Shown: positions 50,565 to 59,983 of the stretch, piece after piece | Layout: every line of letters starts with the position of its first letter | Numbering within the stretch: position 1 is the first letter of the stretch | DNA from: Alicyclobacillus fastidiosus | GTDB lineage: Bacteria > Bacillota > Bacilli > Alicyclobacillales > Alicyclobacillaceae | Reading direction: 5' to 3' | Length of the DNA stretch: 64,000 nucleotides | Assembly (NCBI RefSeq): GCF_026651875.1 | Contig: NZ_CP104067.1 | Coordinates: 5,322,501-5,386,500 of the forward strand | The notes under the pieces: generated by a model | The model's database searches: none | What the model saw: only the letters and a program-made list of their open reading frames with translations | What the model was told of the DNA's origin: nothing | Program-made: the position numbers and the translations under genes

Positions 50565-53369
50565 TCACGCGGTCGGCGCCTCTGGAGCCGACGCCTTTGG
50601 AACGACGCAGCCGTACACGTAGACCGTGTGCGCCGCAATCTGCCGCCAATCAAAGTGGATGAGATCCTGCTGTGCCACCGTGGATAGACTGCGAGAGAGA
50701 TGGGGATCAGAGAGCAGGCGCTTAATTTGACACGATAGGGATGCCGGGTCAGAAACATAGGCTTTCAGTCCGTTGTGTTCATGGCAGACGATATCGGAAA
50801 GCCCGCCGACGTCGGACGCGACGACAGGCACGCCGGACGCCATCGCCTCCAAAGCCACAATTCCAAACGGCTCGTAGAGACTCGGGAAGACGGCCACGCG
50901 GGCGCGGTGTAACAAGTCGTTTCTCGTGTCGTCGTCGACAAAGCCCCAAAACTCCACGCAGTGACCCAGGCCCAATTGCCGAGACTGGTCCCTCAAAGCT
51001 TGTTGCATCGGCCCTTGCCCGACAATGACAAAGCGAGCAGACGGCACGTCTCGCAAGATGTCTGGAGCAGCATCCAGCAGTACGTGAACGCCTTTCTCCC
51101 TGACCAATCGCCCAATAAAGAGAACGATCGGTCGGTCCTCAAACGCGTGGTCAGGAGTTCGGTGACCAATCGTTGTCTCCAATAGCCGTCTATCCACGCC
51201 GTTCGGAATGACGTGGACCTTCTCGCCTGGAAGCGCGAACACATCCATCAATTCGTGCAACATGTAGGTGCTGCATACAATCACTTCGGACGCCTCGTAG
51301 GTGAGCCTCCACTCGATATGGTGGATATGTCGCTGGACGTCTGTCGAAATGCCGTGATTTCGGCCGTGTTCCGTCGCGTGAATCGTCGCGATCAAGGGAA
51401 TGCCATAGTGTTGCTTCAATAGACACGCAACTTCGCCTACGAGCCAATCGTGGGCGTGGATGACGTCGAATTCGTAGCCCTCGTCTTCAATCATCTGGCG
51501 GCATCGCGAAAGCATCGCCAAATTGAGTTGCAACACGAAATGGATAAACTCTCCCCCATCCGGCTGCGCTGCACGCACGCGATGAACATGGACGCCCTCG
51601 ACGATTTCATCCATTGGGTAACCATCCACGGCTGTCGTCACGACGTGGACCTCGCACCCCTGTTCGATCAAATGGCGGCTGAGATCATAGACGTGCCGCG
51701 CCAGACCTCCAACCGTCATCGGTCGAAACTCCCACGAGAGAAGCAAGACGCGAACGACGTGCCTGTCAGGTAAGGCAACAGGAGGGTTTTGATTGGCCCG
51801 AAACCATCGATAGTCTACGTTCGGGAAAATCGGATTCAGCGATTCCGCCTCGGTCACGTAGGAGACGTCGACGTCGTTCCTATCGAGCATCGAACAAAGG
51901 TGGCGAAAGCGATTCACGTGCTGTTTGGTGCGTTCAATGGCGTAGTTGACCGTCGTCTTGCTGTCCATGATGAACGCGAAATCGCTGCTCTGCGCCAGCA
52001 TCAACTCGCGCGCAGCCTGATTCAACGTCCGGCGCACGAGCGACGTGGGGTGTACATGAGTGTCTGCCAGCCGCGTCATCTGCACTTCGCAGTCGTGCAG
52101 GGCCGGATAAATCCAATCGTTATCCCCTTGCAGCCAGACGTCACCGTACCCATCCCTTCCCCATGTGGCGAAGTCGAGTGTCGCCAATTGAAAATCGTCG
52201 TACATGTCCAGGTACTCGGATGGCGTGATAGATTTGAGCTCCGTCTGATCGTAATGCATCTTTCGGAATAACATGTCGAGAAAGATAGGTCCCTCGTACC
52301 ACCAATGGCCAAAGAGCTCCGCGTCGTACGGTGCGGTCACAACGGGCAGGCGGCCCATTCGACTCTTCGCATAGGCAACTTGCTGCGTTCTGTTAAACAG
52401 GAAGTTCCCTGCGTGAGTGGCCGCCTTTTCACGGGCGAGGCGGAAGTCGTAAAGCGCCTTCTCTCCTGTCTTGCCGGTAATTCGATAGTACTTGATGCCG
52501 GTGTTGAGGCGGATGCCCTCCTTGTGGGCGAAGGGCTGCAGGTCCTGTTCGGGGAGATCGAATCCGATATCTCGATAGTATTCCCGGTAATCGTAATCGC
52601 CCGGATACCCGTCCATCGAACTCCAAACCTGTCGAGACGACTCTTCGTCTCGCGCGAACGCAGCCAATCCAGTCGGCGTCATCACCGGCGCAAACGTACC
52701 GAATAGCGGCGCCGGGGCCGCACTCGTCACACCATGTGTATCCGTAAAGAAGTAACGAATGCCGTGTCGCTGCAGGCTGTCCTCCACCCGCGCGTCATAC
52801 GCGCACTCAGGGAGCCACAGACCTTTCGGGCGGACGCCGATGTGGGTATAAAAGACGTCGACGGCGGTCGCGATTTGCGCTTCGATGGCCGCCTGAGTAC
52901 GGACGTACGGGAGAAACGCGTGTGTGGCGGCGCTCGTGATCAATTCCAGCTTGCCAGCCTGATGAAGTTTCGCGAACGCCGGCAAGATGTTTCCCGAGTA
53001 GGTCTCAAAGAACTGAACCACCTGCTCGAAACGCCGCTGATATTCCTTGGCCAGACCGTGGCGGGCGGGGTCGTCTGCCGTACGCGTCTGTTCGGACTCG
53101 CACAGCGCAATCAGTTTCGCCATGTGCCTGCGATATCGGTTTTGGAGTAATTCGTCCGCGAGCATCGAAATCAGTGGCGGCGACAACGAAAGAGTCACCC
53201 GAAAGTCGACGTCGTCGTCGAGGAGGCCGTGGAAGACTTGCAACAGAGGAATGTAAGTTTCTGTGAGCGCCTCGAACAGCCAGCGCTCCTCTATCCTATC
53301 CTCCCTCTCCGGATGGCGAACGTATGGCAAATGTGCGTGGAGAACTAAGTTGAGATACCCCAATGTCAT
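50565..53369 (-). CDS. GH57 alpha-glucan branching-type enzyme fused to GT4 glycosyltransferase
   Basis: A 934-residue cytoplasmic fusion. Residues 1 to about 520 are a GH57/DUF1957 enzyme: HAHLPYVRHPE at the start, nucleophile E188 in LWLPECAYD and acid D349 in APYDAELFGHWW. Residues about 538-925 are a GT-B family 4 transferase: MTVGGLARHVYDLSRHL, VIPNGVD, and the E-x7-E block LYEPFGIVALEAMASG. One protein could both elongate and branch an alpha-glucan. The ATG overlaps the stop of the DUF4912 gene (ATGA). Confidence 0.87.
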   Translation of the reverse strand: MTLGYLNLVLHAHLPYVRHPEREDRIEERWLFEALTETYIPLLQVFHGLLDDDVDFRVTLSLSPPLISMLADELLQNRYRRHMAKLIALCESEQTRTADDPARHGLAKEYQRRFEQVVQFFETYSGNILPAFAKLHQAGKLELITSAATHAFLPYVRTQAAIEAQIATAVDVFYTHIGVRPKGLWLPECAYDARVEDSLQRHGIRYFFTDTHGVTSAAPAPLFGTFAPVMTPTGLAAFARDEESSRQVWSSMDGYPGDYDYREYYRDIGFDLPEQDLQPFAHKEGIRLNTGIKYYRITGKTGEKALYDFRLAREKAATHAGNFLFNRTQQVAYAKSRMGRLPVVTAPYDAELFGHWWYEGPIFLDMLFRKMHYDQTELKSITPSEYLDMYDDFQLATLDFATWGRDGYGDVWLQGDNDWIYPALHDCEVQMTRLADTHVHPTSLVRRTLNQAARELMLAQSSDFAFIMDSKTTVNYAIERTKQHVNRFRHLCSMLDRNDVDVSYVTEAESLNPIFPNVDYRWFRANQNPPVALPDRHVVRVLLLSWEFRPMTVGGLARHVYDLSRHLIEQGCEVHVVTTAVDGYPMDEIVEGVHVHRVRAAQPDGGEFIHFVLQLNLAMLSRCRQMIEDEGYEFDVIHAHDWLVGEVACLLKQHYGIPLIATIHATEHGRNHGISTDVQRHIHHIEWRLTYEASEVIVCSTYMLHELMDVFALPGEKVHVIPNGVDRRLLETTIGHRTPDHAFEDRPIVLFIGRLVREKGVHVLLDAAPDILRDVPSARFVIVGQGPMQQALRDQSRQLGLGHCVEFWGFVDDDTRNDLLHRARVAVFPSLYEPFGIVALEAMASGVPVVASDVGGLSDIVCHEHNGLKAYVSDPASLSCQIKRLLSDPHLSRSLSTVAQQDLIHFDWRQIAAHTVYVYGCVVPKASAPEAPTA

Positions 53370-53905
53370 TCGTTTATCCCCTCCGGCGAGTGTACGTGAT
53401 AGCCGTCAAAAACGGCTGCATAAGGATACCTCTCCTCGATTGCAGGAACCGCTTCGGGCCATGTGCGGGGATGAGACGACACAAACTGAACCTGTGGTTC
53501 CAAAGATCCCACTTTGCTCGGTGGAAGTTTGACTACATTTGAAGACAGGATGCAAAATAGCTGGTCGTGAAAGGTTGTCGTGGAGAGATGGACCACGTAA
53601 TTGTGCTGCGGCATTAACTGATGGAGGTACCAGTTATCTGCATCGTGGGATACGCGATGCTTTGCCACAAGTGGTGCATTGTACCCGTCAAACCAACAAT
53701 TCGTGACGTCGTAGACGCACAGGAAGAGAGGCAACGTCCCCCACTCACTCTGAAAGTGATTGGTCAATAGGCGCTTGCTTAGTTCGTCCACTTCCCAGTA
53801 CACGAACAACGTAGATGGGTCCTTCACCATCGCCACGATGCGACTGCGCCCGGTGCGGCGGGACCAGCTGTCGTCGTAAAGGTCAATCTTACCCAAGCCA
53901 TCCAC
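53366..53905 (-). CDS. DUF4912-domain protein
   Basis: A 179-residue protein. VAMVKDPSTLFVYWEVDELSKR and the later YVVHL and FVSSHPRTWP stretches match DUF4912, an Ig-like domain often found next to GH57 genes. The GTG start is read from the ORF; a TTG three codons later sits better behind GGAG. It is translationally coupled to the GH57-GT4 gene, so it likely helps that enzyme, for example in substrate binding; this is inference. Confidence 0.7.
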   Translation of the reverse strand: MDGLGKIDLYDDSWSRRTGRSRIVAMVKDPSTLFVYWEVDELSKRLLTNHFQSEWGTLPLFLCVYDVTNCWFDGYNAPLVAKHRVSHDADNWYLHQLMPQHNYVVHLSTTTFHDQLFCILSSNVVKLPPSKVGSLEPQVQFVSSHPRTWPEAVPAIEERYPYAAVFDGYHVHSPEGINE

Positions 53906-54069
53906 TCCATTTTTTGTATTGCGCTGTGACGCATAAGGTTGTATACCCTGGCTTTAGCCCAGCGCTCTGTAGCTTGGTTAATAAATATGTAGCGAAACTG
54001 GGAAGGATGCTTGGCACCTGTGACTGTTTTGCGATATGCAATGAAGAGTTCGTTGAGCCATTCCACTGC

Positions 54070-54100
54070 AAAAAGGGCCCCCGCGCAAGCGAGAGCCCTT
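54070..54100 (-). terminator. groESL terminator
   Basis: AAGGGCTCTCGC/GCG-GGGGCCCTT stem followed by TTTTT on the minus strand, about 20 bases after the groEL stop codon. The gap from here to 53906 shows no gene and probably holds the promoter of the DUF4912 gene. Confidence 0.8.
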
Positions 54101-54120
54101 CTGATGGCCGATGGCCGATC

Positions 54121-55743
54121 TTACATCATACCGCCCATTCCGCCCATGTCAGGCATCGGAGCTGCTTTTTCCTTTTCCGGTTTGTCAGCAACTGCTGCTT
54201 CCGTCGTGAGGAAGGAGGCTGCAACGCTGGCTGCGTTTTGCACAGCAGAACGCGTAACCTTAGCTGGGTCAACGATACCAGCTTTCAACATGTCAACCCA
54301 TTCACCCGTCGCTGCGTTGTAGCCGAGGCCAACTTGCTCGTTCTTCAAGCGCTCAACGATGATGGAGCCTTCGATACCAGCGTTCTCAGCGATTTGACGG
54401 ACAGGTGCTTCGAGCGCCTTGCGAACAAGGTTGACGCCCGTGAGCTCGTCGCCTTCAGCAGAAACGCCTTCGAGGGACTTGATGACGTTGACCAGTGCCG
54501 TACCGCCGCCAGGGACGATACCCTCTTCAACTGCTGCACGCGTGGAGTTGAGTGCGTCTTCGATGCGAAGTTTGCGCTCCTTCAACTCTGTCTCGGTTGC
54601 AGCACCAACCTTGATGACTGCGACGCCGCCGGACAGTTTTGCCAAGCGCTCTTGCAGCTTCTCGCGGTCGAAATCCGAGGTGGTCTCTTCAATTTGGTTC
54701 TTGATTTGGCTGATGCGAGCAGCGATTTCAGCGCGGTCGCCGCTGCCGTCAACCACGATGGTGTTTTCCTTGCTGACGCGAACTTGACGAGCGCGACCGA
54801 GTTGCTCGATGCTCGTATTCTTCAGTTCAAGGCCGAGCTCTTCACTGATGACTTGGCCGCCGGTCAGTGCAGCGATATCTTGCAACATCGCCTTGCGACG
54901 GTCGCCAAAGCCAGGTGCCTTCACAGCCACCGCGTTGAACGTGCCGCGAATCTTGTTGACAACCAACGTTGCCAAAGCTTCGCCCTCTACGTCCTCAGCG
55001 ATCAACAGCAGTGGACGGCCAGATTGAACGACGCGTTCGAGAACCGGGAGGATCTCTTGGATGTTGCCAACCTTTTTGTCGGTGATGAGGATATATGGCT
55101 CATCGAGCACAGCTTCCATCTTGTCGGTGTCCGTAACCATGTACGGAGAGATGTAGCCGCGGTCGAATTGCATACCTTCAACGACTTCCAGCTCCGTGGT
55201 GAACCCTTTGGATTCTTCAACGGTGATGACGCCGTCGTTGCCGACTTTCTCCATCGCTTCAGCGATGAGTACGCCAATTTCCTCGGCGCCAGCGGAGATT
55301 GCAGCAACCTGTGCGATGTTCTCGCGGCCTTCAACCGGCTTCGAGATGTTTGCAATTTCCGTGACCACAGTTGCAACGGCCTTGTCGATGCCGCGGCGGA
55401 GAACCATTGGGTTCGCACCTGCAGCGACGTTCTTCAAGCCTTCGCGAATCATCGCTTGAGCGAGGACCGTAGCCGTCGTCGTACCGTCACCAGCGACGTC
55501 GTTCGTTTTGGTTGCAACCTCTTTAACCAGTTGCGCGCCCATGTTCTCGTACGCGTCTTCCAGTTCGATTTCCTTTGCGATGGTCACGCCGTCATTCGTG
55601 ATGAGCGGGGAACCAAACTTTTTTTCCAAAACGACGTTGCGGCCCTTAGGACCAAGGGTAACCTTCACGGCGTCAGCCAGTGCATCGACACCACGCAGCA
55701 TTGCGCGGCGGGCTTCTTCACCAAAGCGGATTTCCTTTGCCAT
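54121..55743 (-). CDS. groL: 60-kDa chaperonin GroEL
   Basis: A 540-residue chaperonin subunit. MAKEIRFGEEARRAML opens it; VTLGPKGRNVVLEKKFG, NDVAGDGTTTATVLAQAM with the nucleotide site, and the C-terminal GMGGMM tail are canonical. It is preceded by groES in the same CIRCE-controlled operon. Confidence 0.98.
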   Translation of the reverse strand: MAKEIRFGEEARRAMLRGVDALADAVKVTLGPKGRNVVLEKKFGSPLITNDGVTIAKEIELEDAYENMGAQLVKEVATKTNDVAGDGTTTATVLAQAMIREGLKNVAAGANPMVLRRGIDKAVATVVTEIANISKPVEGRENIAQVAAISAGAEEIGVLIAEAMEKVGNDGVITVEESKGFTTELEVVEGMQFDRGYISPYMVTDTDKMEAVLDEPYILITDKKVGNIQEILPVLERVVQSGRPLLLIAEDVEGEALATLVVNKIRGTFNAVAVKAPGFGDRRKAMLQDIAALTGGQVISEELGLELKNTSIEQLGRARQVRVSKENTIVVDGSGDRAEIAARISQIKNQIEETTSDFDREKLQERLAKLSGGVAVIKVGAATETELKERKLRIEDALNSTRAAVEEGIVPGGGTALVNVIKSLEGVSAEGDELTGVNLVRKALEAPVRQIAENAGIEGSIIVERLKNEQVGLGYNAATGEWVDMLKAGIVDPAKVTRSAVQNAASVAASFLTTEAAVADKPEKEKAAPMPDMGGMGGMM

Positions 55744-55775
55744 GTTTCCAACCTCCCTGACCGTATGTAGTCGAT

Positions 55776-56060
55776 TTACTTCTCAACGATTGCCAAGATG
55801 TCGTTTTCACGTAAGATCAAAACTTCTTCGTTGTCCACTTTGATTTCCGTGCCAGCATACTTAGAGAAAATCACGCGGTCTCCGACTTTCACATCGAGTT
55901 CGAAGCGCTTACCGTCTTCTACTTTACCAGGGCCAACTGCAAGAATTTCGCCTTCTTGCGGCTTTTCCTTTGCATTATCCGGAAGGAAAATGCCACTAGC
56001 GGTTTTTTCTTCACGTTCTACTGGACGTACCACAACGCGATCAGCGAGCGGCTTCAGCAT
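55776..56060 (-). CDS. groS: 10-kDa co-chaperonin GroES
   Basis: A 94-residue GroES with MLKPLADRVVVRPVEREEKT, the mobile loop SGIFLPDNAKEKPQEG, and ILRENDILAIVEK at the end. The ATG at 56060 has GGGAGG 8 bases upstream; ten more codons are open upstream but not GroES-like. Confidence 0.97.
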   Translation of the reverse strand: MLKPLADRVVVRPVEREEKTASGIFLPDNAKEKPQEGEILAVGPGKVEDGKRFELDVKVGDRVIFSKYAGTEIKVDNEEVLILRENDILAIVEK

Positions 56061-56096
56061 GTGAACAACCTCCCTTAAATAGTTCATCACTCTTTG

Positions 56097-56123
56097 TTAG
56101 CACTCTCGGTCGGTGAGTGCTAA
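56097..56123 (-). promoter_or_regulatory. CIRCE operator of groESL
   Basis: Perfect TTAGCACTC-N9-GAGTGCTAA inverted repeat, the HrcA binding site, between the promoter and groES. HrcA-mediated heat-shock control is expected. Confidence 0.97.
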
Positions 56124-56134
56124 CACCAAGAACT

Positions 56135-56163
56135 ATAATAATCACTTCGCGAAAAGAGTGCAA
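56135..56163 (-). promoter_or_regulatory. Sigma-A promoter of groESL
   Basis: TTGCAC (56163-56158) and TATTAT (56140-56135) with 17 bases spacing lie directly upstream of CIRCE on the minus strand. Confidence 0.75.
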
Positions 56164-56196
56164 CACGTTTTCACAAACTTTTATTGCAAGAAAACG

Positions 56197-56742
56197 TTAG
56201 CGGACTCGTTTCGTCAGATGTGTATATAACTCTTCAATTGCCGACAAGTGGAACTGCGGTATTTCGACAACGTCCACGTCCACGTCCTCGCGCGTCCAGC
56301 AGACGGCAACCACATCTGTGACCCCCGCATCCACAAGGTGCCGCAACTCATCTCGTTCGGCCACCACCGCAATTTTAGGCAGGCGGCTGCGCTTCGCTCC
56401 CTCGACAATCAAAAAGTCCACGTGTGCACCCTCAGCCTCTATCGTCTGCAGCATCGTCCGAAGCCATTCGTCCACACCCGAAGGCGCGGTCGCCCAGTCG
56501 TGCAGCAACCAGCCGCGACGACTGGCCACCATCGTCCACCGGGCACCCGCCTGCGCCACGCGGGCGGTGTCAGATCCACTTTTCTCCCAATCGGGCACCG
56601 CGATGGAGTCGGCATGTCCATCGTGTTTGAGGACGCCCACGGCGAGCCCGCTGGCGCACATACACCGAACCAACGCCTCTACGACCTGCGTCTTCCCCGC
56701 GTCCTGGTAGCCGACTACGGAGATGACATCGGGACTAGTCAT
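56197..56742 (-). CDS. mobB: Molybdopterin-guanine dinucleotide biosynthesis adaptor MobB
   Basis: A 181-residue P-loop GTPase-like protein with VVGYQDAGKTQVVEALV (Walker A), GVLKHDGHAD, SGSDTARVAQAGA and FLIVEGAKRSRLPKI. MobB assists the final nucleotide attachment to molybdopterin. It overlaps the molybdopterin-binding gene by 8 bases and is last of a five-gene overlapping operon. The start MTSPDV follows GGGTGG. Confidence 0.9.
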   Translation of the reverse strand: MTSPDVISVVGYQDAGKTQVVEALVRCMCASGLAVGVLKHDGHADSIAVPDWEKSGSDTARVAQAGARWTMVASRRGWLLHDWATAPSGVDEWLRTMLQTIEAEGAHVDFLIVEGAKRSRLPKIAVVAERDELRHLVDAGVTDVVAVCWTREDVDVDVVEIPQFHLSAIEELYTHLTKRVR

Positions 56743-57730
56743 TGAGCCACCCACCGATAGCGAGCATGGCGATGTCCCGCTTGCGCACGCGCGCGCCCGC
56801 TAGAATCCTCGGCAGCAATACGTCAAACGACGTCCTGGCATCGTGGATGACAGCGCCAGGCAAACCGAATATCGCCGTCCTCTCCCGGTAGGCCAACATG
56901 AGCATCGAACCTGGGATCACCGGCGTGCCGTGGGACACGACTTCGGTGGCGGCGCTGCGGATGGCAGCTGGTGAGCGGTCGTCCGGATCTACCGACATCC
57001 CGCCCGTCACACAGACGAGCGTAGCCCCCTCGTCACACGCCGTAGCGATGGCCGAAGTGATGTCTTCCTGCTCGTCCCCCACAAACTGCTGAGCCTTCAC
57101 CTCTATGCCGAACTCAGCAAACTTCTCCCGCAACACGGGCCCCGACTTGTCCTGTACCCGGCCACTCTGAATTTCACTGCCCGTCGTCACGATATGGACC
57201 TGTTGGTCACGGTATGGCAACACGTCGATGATGCTGCGTCCGCCCCAAGTCTCTTCGGCAATCAACTCAACCGCTCGAATTTTGTCTTCTCCGATGACGA
57301 GTGGAATGGGGCGCACGCTTGCAACCGACTGGCCCTCGCGCACGTGCATGTAAGGCCGGCGGGTCGAGATGGAAATGTGCTCAATGCTGTTCATCGTCAC
57401 GACGCGGCGTGCATCTATCCACAACATGCCGTCATGCTTGGCGCGGAGAACCACCTTTCCCTCCTCCACATCGGAGTGAACGAGACCCGGCCCGGCGAGC
57501 GCTTTGGCCATCTGCTGTGCCGCGTCGTCCTCGTGTAGTTCACCCGCTTCCAGCTCGAGCACATATATGTGGCGTTTCCCCATGTCCAACAACATCGGGA
57601 TATCCTCTTCCCGAACGACGTGCCCTCGCCGAAATTGGCGGCCTTTAAACACACCTGGAACGATTCGCGTCATATCGTGTGCCAACTGCAATCCGACAGC
57701 GTCTTCTACCCGAACTTCACGACGTTTCAA
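56735..57730 (-). CDS. Molybdopterin-binding (MoaB/MogA-like) domain protein
   Basis: A 331-residue protein. The C-terminal half is a MoCF-type domain with VHIVTTGSEIQSG, VCVTGGMSVDPDDRSPAAIR and PVIPGSMLMLAYRERTAIFGLPG, as in MoeA and CinA. The N-terminal part lacks the MoeA layout. The TTG start at 57730 has GGAGGG 6 bases upstream; the longer frame reads through the neighbour. Together with the MobA-like and MobB proteins it probably handles molybdenum-cofactor maturation. The precise step is unclear. Confidence 0.82.
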   Translation of the reverse strand: MKRREVRVEDAVGLQLAHDMTRIVPGVFKGRQFRRGHVVREEDIPMLLDMGKRHIYVLELEAGELHEDDAAQQMAKALAGPGLVHSDVEEGKVVLRAKHDGMLWIDARRVVTMNSIEHISISTRRPYMHVREGQSVASVRPIPLVIGEDKIRAVELIAEETWGGRSIIDVLPYRDQQVHIVTTGSEIQSGRVQDKSGPVLREKFAEFGIEVKAQQFVGDEQEDITSAIATACDEGATLVCVTGGMSVDPDDRSPAAIRSAATEVVSHGTPVIPGSMLMLAYRERTAIFGLPGAVIHDARTSFDVLLPRILAGARVRKRDIAMLAIGGWLND

Positions 57731-58358
57731 ACGAATCCCTCCAAGCCAACCAGGCATCGTAATCTTCTGGGGTGTGCACGGGGCGCACGCGCCACTCCGG
57801 CGTCTCTTCGCCCATCCGGACACGGACGACGCAAAGCTTGTCCATCGCGCTCATCAAACGCGTCTGCCCGTTTTCCGCCGCTTCGACGAACGCCTGTCCC
57901 GCCGTGCGACGGTAACATGCCAATAGGGGTTGAAGGCGGCCGTTCCGCTCAATCGCGGCGCAATCTGCGTCGGAATCCGCCAAGGCGTCCAGACACCGCA
58001 CCAGCACGTCGACCGTGACACCCGGCAAGTCGCCCGCCACCACCACCACCCTGTCAGGTCCGAACGACTGAAGCAGCGGAAATACCCCCGCGAGCGCGAC
58101 CAGCGGTCCCGATTGTGGAGCGTCATCTCGTTGCCACTGAACTTTCCGGAGGACTTCAGGAGCGAGCACCGATGCGACGGCATCCTTGACGAGTTCATCG
58201 GCGTACGCAATCACGACGCGGTGGCTCACCCTGGCCGCAGTGGCGATGACGTGAGCCAAAATAGGTGGGGAAGACGGCGACCGAGGCAATAACAACTTAT
58301 TTCCCAATGGCTCCATCCGTCGACTTCGCCCCCCGGCTACGACGACGGCGACGCTCAT
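57717..58358 (-). CDS. MobA/MocA-like nucleotidyltransferase
   Basis: A 213-residue NTP transferase beginning MSVAVVVAGGRSRRMEPLGN, with a lysine soon after, DAPQSGPLVALAG and VVVAGDLPGV with the metal Asp. MobA adds GMP and MocA CMP to molybdopterin; the motif alone does not decide which. The ATG overlaps the cyclo-ligase stop (ATGA). Confidence 0.8.
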   Translation of the reverse strand: MSVAVVVAGGRSRRMEPLGNKLLLPRSPSSPPILAHVIATAARVSHRVVIAYADELVKDAVASVLAPEVLRKVQWQRDDAPQSGPLVALAGVFPLLQSFGPDRVVVVAGDLPGVTVDVLVRCLDALADSDADCAAIERNGRLQPLLACYRRTAGQAFVEAAENGQTRLMSAMDKLCVVRVRMGEETPEWRVRPVHTPEDYDAWLAWRDSFETS

Positions 58359-59005
58359 TTCCAACAGTCGACCACACCCTGTTCCGTGATGAGGTATTTC
58401 AGACGTTGATCGTGATGTGATATGGGTAATGCATCGCGCAGTTGGACGCGAAACGCGATGCCTACCGTACATAGCTCCGGCCTGGTTCGTGACAAATACC
58501 GATCATAGAAGCCACCGCCATAGCCAAGCCGCCAACCGGCGAGTGTAAACCCCAGCCCTGGCACCAATAGGATATCTAAGTCCGCTGGCTCCAGGACAGA
58601 AGCGTGCGCACTGGGCTCGAGAATCCCGAACTGACCAGGCGTAAGGTCCACCGGTGAATCGACCACGAACATGTCCATCTGTCCAGAAGCGTTCAGAACC
58701 TTCGGATAAGCGACGATCCAGCCTCGCTCGCGCAGGCTGGAAACACAATCGAGTACATCTACTTCGGCGCGGACGGCCGCGTACAGGCCAATCGTGTGCC
58801 GCTTGGCGCCTGGAGTTACGGTGTGAACATACGCGTCACAAAAGTCGAGGATGGCCGAACAGATAGCCGCCTGTGCAATACGTCTCTCATTTTCTGTTAA
58901 ACTCATCCTATCGCGTTTTAAGACCTGTCGCAAATGATCTTTTTCGACTTCGAAAGACAACGAATTCCCTGCTTCCACTGACAAAAGAGGGCAGGTCTTT
59001 GTCAC
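58355..59005 (-). CDS. 5-formyltetrahydrofolate cyclo-ligase
   Basis: A 216-residue enzyme converting 5-formyl-THF to 5,10-methenyl-THF. The hallmark VPGLGFTLAGWRLGYGGGFYDRYL is nearly complete. The N terminus is slightly long; a later internal start is possible, but the ATG at 59005 overlaps the PAP2 stop (ATGA), arguing for coupling. It is inside an otherwise molybdenum-cofactor operon. Confidence 0.9.
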   Translation of the reverse strand: MTKTCPLLSVEAGNSLSFEVEKDHLRQVLKRDRMSLTENERRIAQAAICSAILDFCDAYVHTVTPGAKRHTIGLYAAVRAEVDVLDCVSSLRERGWIVAYPKVLNASGQMDMFVVDSPVDLTPGQFGILEPSAHASVLEPADLDILLVPGLGFTLAGWRLGYGGGFYDRYLSRTRPELCTVGIAFRVQLRDALPISHHDQRLKYLITEQGVVDCWK

Positions 59006-59910
59006 CTGGCCAGCTCTTCCGCGTCAATTTGATAGACGTTGAGTTTCAAAAAGGCCCACGGCGCGCCAACGGTTACCCACCAGCCGAGCAGCAGGTCGCG
59101 GAGCAGACGCCACGGCAAATCCGCCGAAGCTCCTTGCAATAACCATTGTATCGCAACCATTCCGCCTAAGCCGAGGACGCCCGCACAAATTCGTTTCCAC
59201 CAGACACCGTCTATCCGACTGTGAACGAATCGGCGCTCGAGAACCGCACCGGTGCCTACGGCGAAGAGATACGTCGCGTATTCAGCGCCAATCGGATCAC
59301 GGTTAAAATAGAACAGGACAGCCGGGAACAACACGGCGAACAAAATGGCGAAATGCCACGGAATCCCGCGGTAGCTCCACCAACGGCCAATCTGCCAGCC
59401 GGCATAGCCGATCACGAGTCCGAGCATCCAGCCGACGCAGACGTCCATCGGCCAATGTAAGCCGAGATAAATTCGCGAGATACCGATACCGAGAACCACT
59501 AGCAACAGCGCGTAGCGCAGGAAACGATTGGACAGCGTGCGATTGAGTGCGACGTATAAGGTCATCGTTCCCTGTGCGTGGCCGCTTGGCATCGACAATC
59601 CTGTCGCTGAACTGATATAACCGGATCGGACACCCGGAACGCCGAGCGGACGCGCGATTTGGATGACGGACTTGAGCCAGGCGTTGAAGAACATACTGGT
59701 CAAAAACAAATAGGTCAGCCGCAAGCCGAATTGCCGGCTGAACACAAGCATGATCATCGGTAAGATGATGAGATAGAATGACTCCGTCCCTAGGTAGGAC
59801 ATCACCGTTGCGACTTTGTCCAAAATCGGTGTATGAAACGATTGAAGCCATAGAATCGTGTGATACTGCCAACCAAAGCCAGCGGGCAGCGAAAACTTTG
59901 GGGTCGCCAT
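59002..59910 (-). CDS. PAP2-superfamily membrane phosphatase
   Basis: A 302-residue integral membrane protein with the three PAP2 motifs: KSVIQIARP, LSMPSGHAQG and SRIYLGLHWPMDV, the last two carrying the catalytic histidines. Six or more hydrophobic segments are visible. It may dephosphorylate a lipid such as undecaprenyl pyrophosphate. The ATG has GGAGG 8 bases upstream; it is the first gene of the overlapping operon. Confidence 0.88.
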   Translation of the reverse strand: MATPKFSLPAGFGWQYHTILWLQSFHTPILDKVATVMSYLGTESFYLIILPMIMLVFSRQFGLRLTYLFLTSMFFNAWLKSVIQIARPLGVPGVRSGYISSATGLSMPSGHAQGTMTLYVALNRTLSNRFLRYALLLVVLGIGISRIYLGLHWPMDVCVGWMLGLVIGYAGWQIGRWWSYRGIPWHFAILFAVLFPAVLFYFNRDPIGAEYATYLFAVGTGAVLERRFVHSRIDGVWWKRICAGVLGLGGMVAIQWLLQGASADLPWRLLRDLLLGWWVTVGAPWAFLKLNVYQIDAEELAR

Positions 59911-59983
59911 CAGCGCTGTCCTCCTAACATAGGCCTGTCTAGAATCCCGGTCGCTAGAGTGTATGAGATGAAGGGGAATCCAT

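Noticed and set aside
53815..55770. A 651-residue plus-strand ORF
   Set aside because: It is antisense to groEL and part of DUF4912, with no recognisable domain; long shadow ORFs are common opposite groEL at this base composition.
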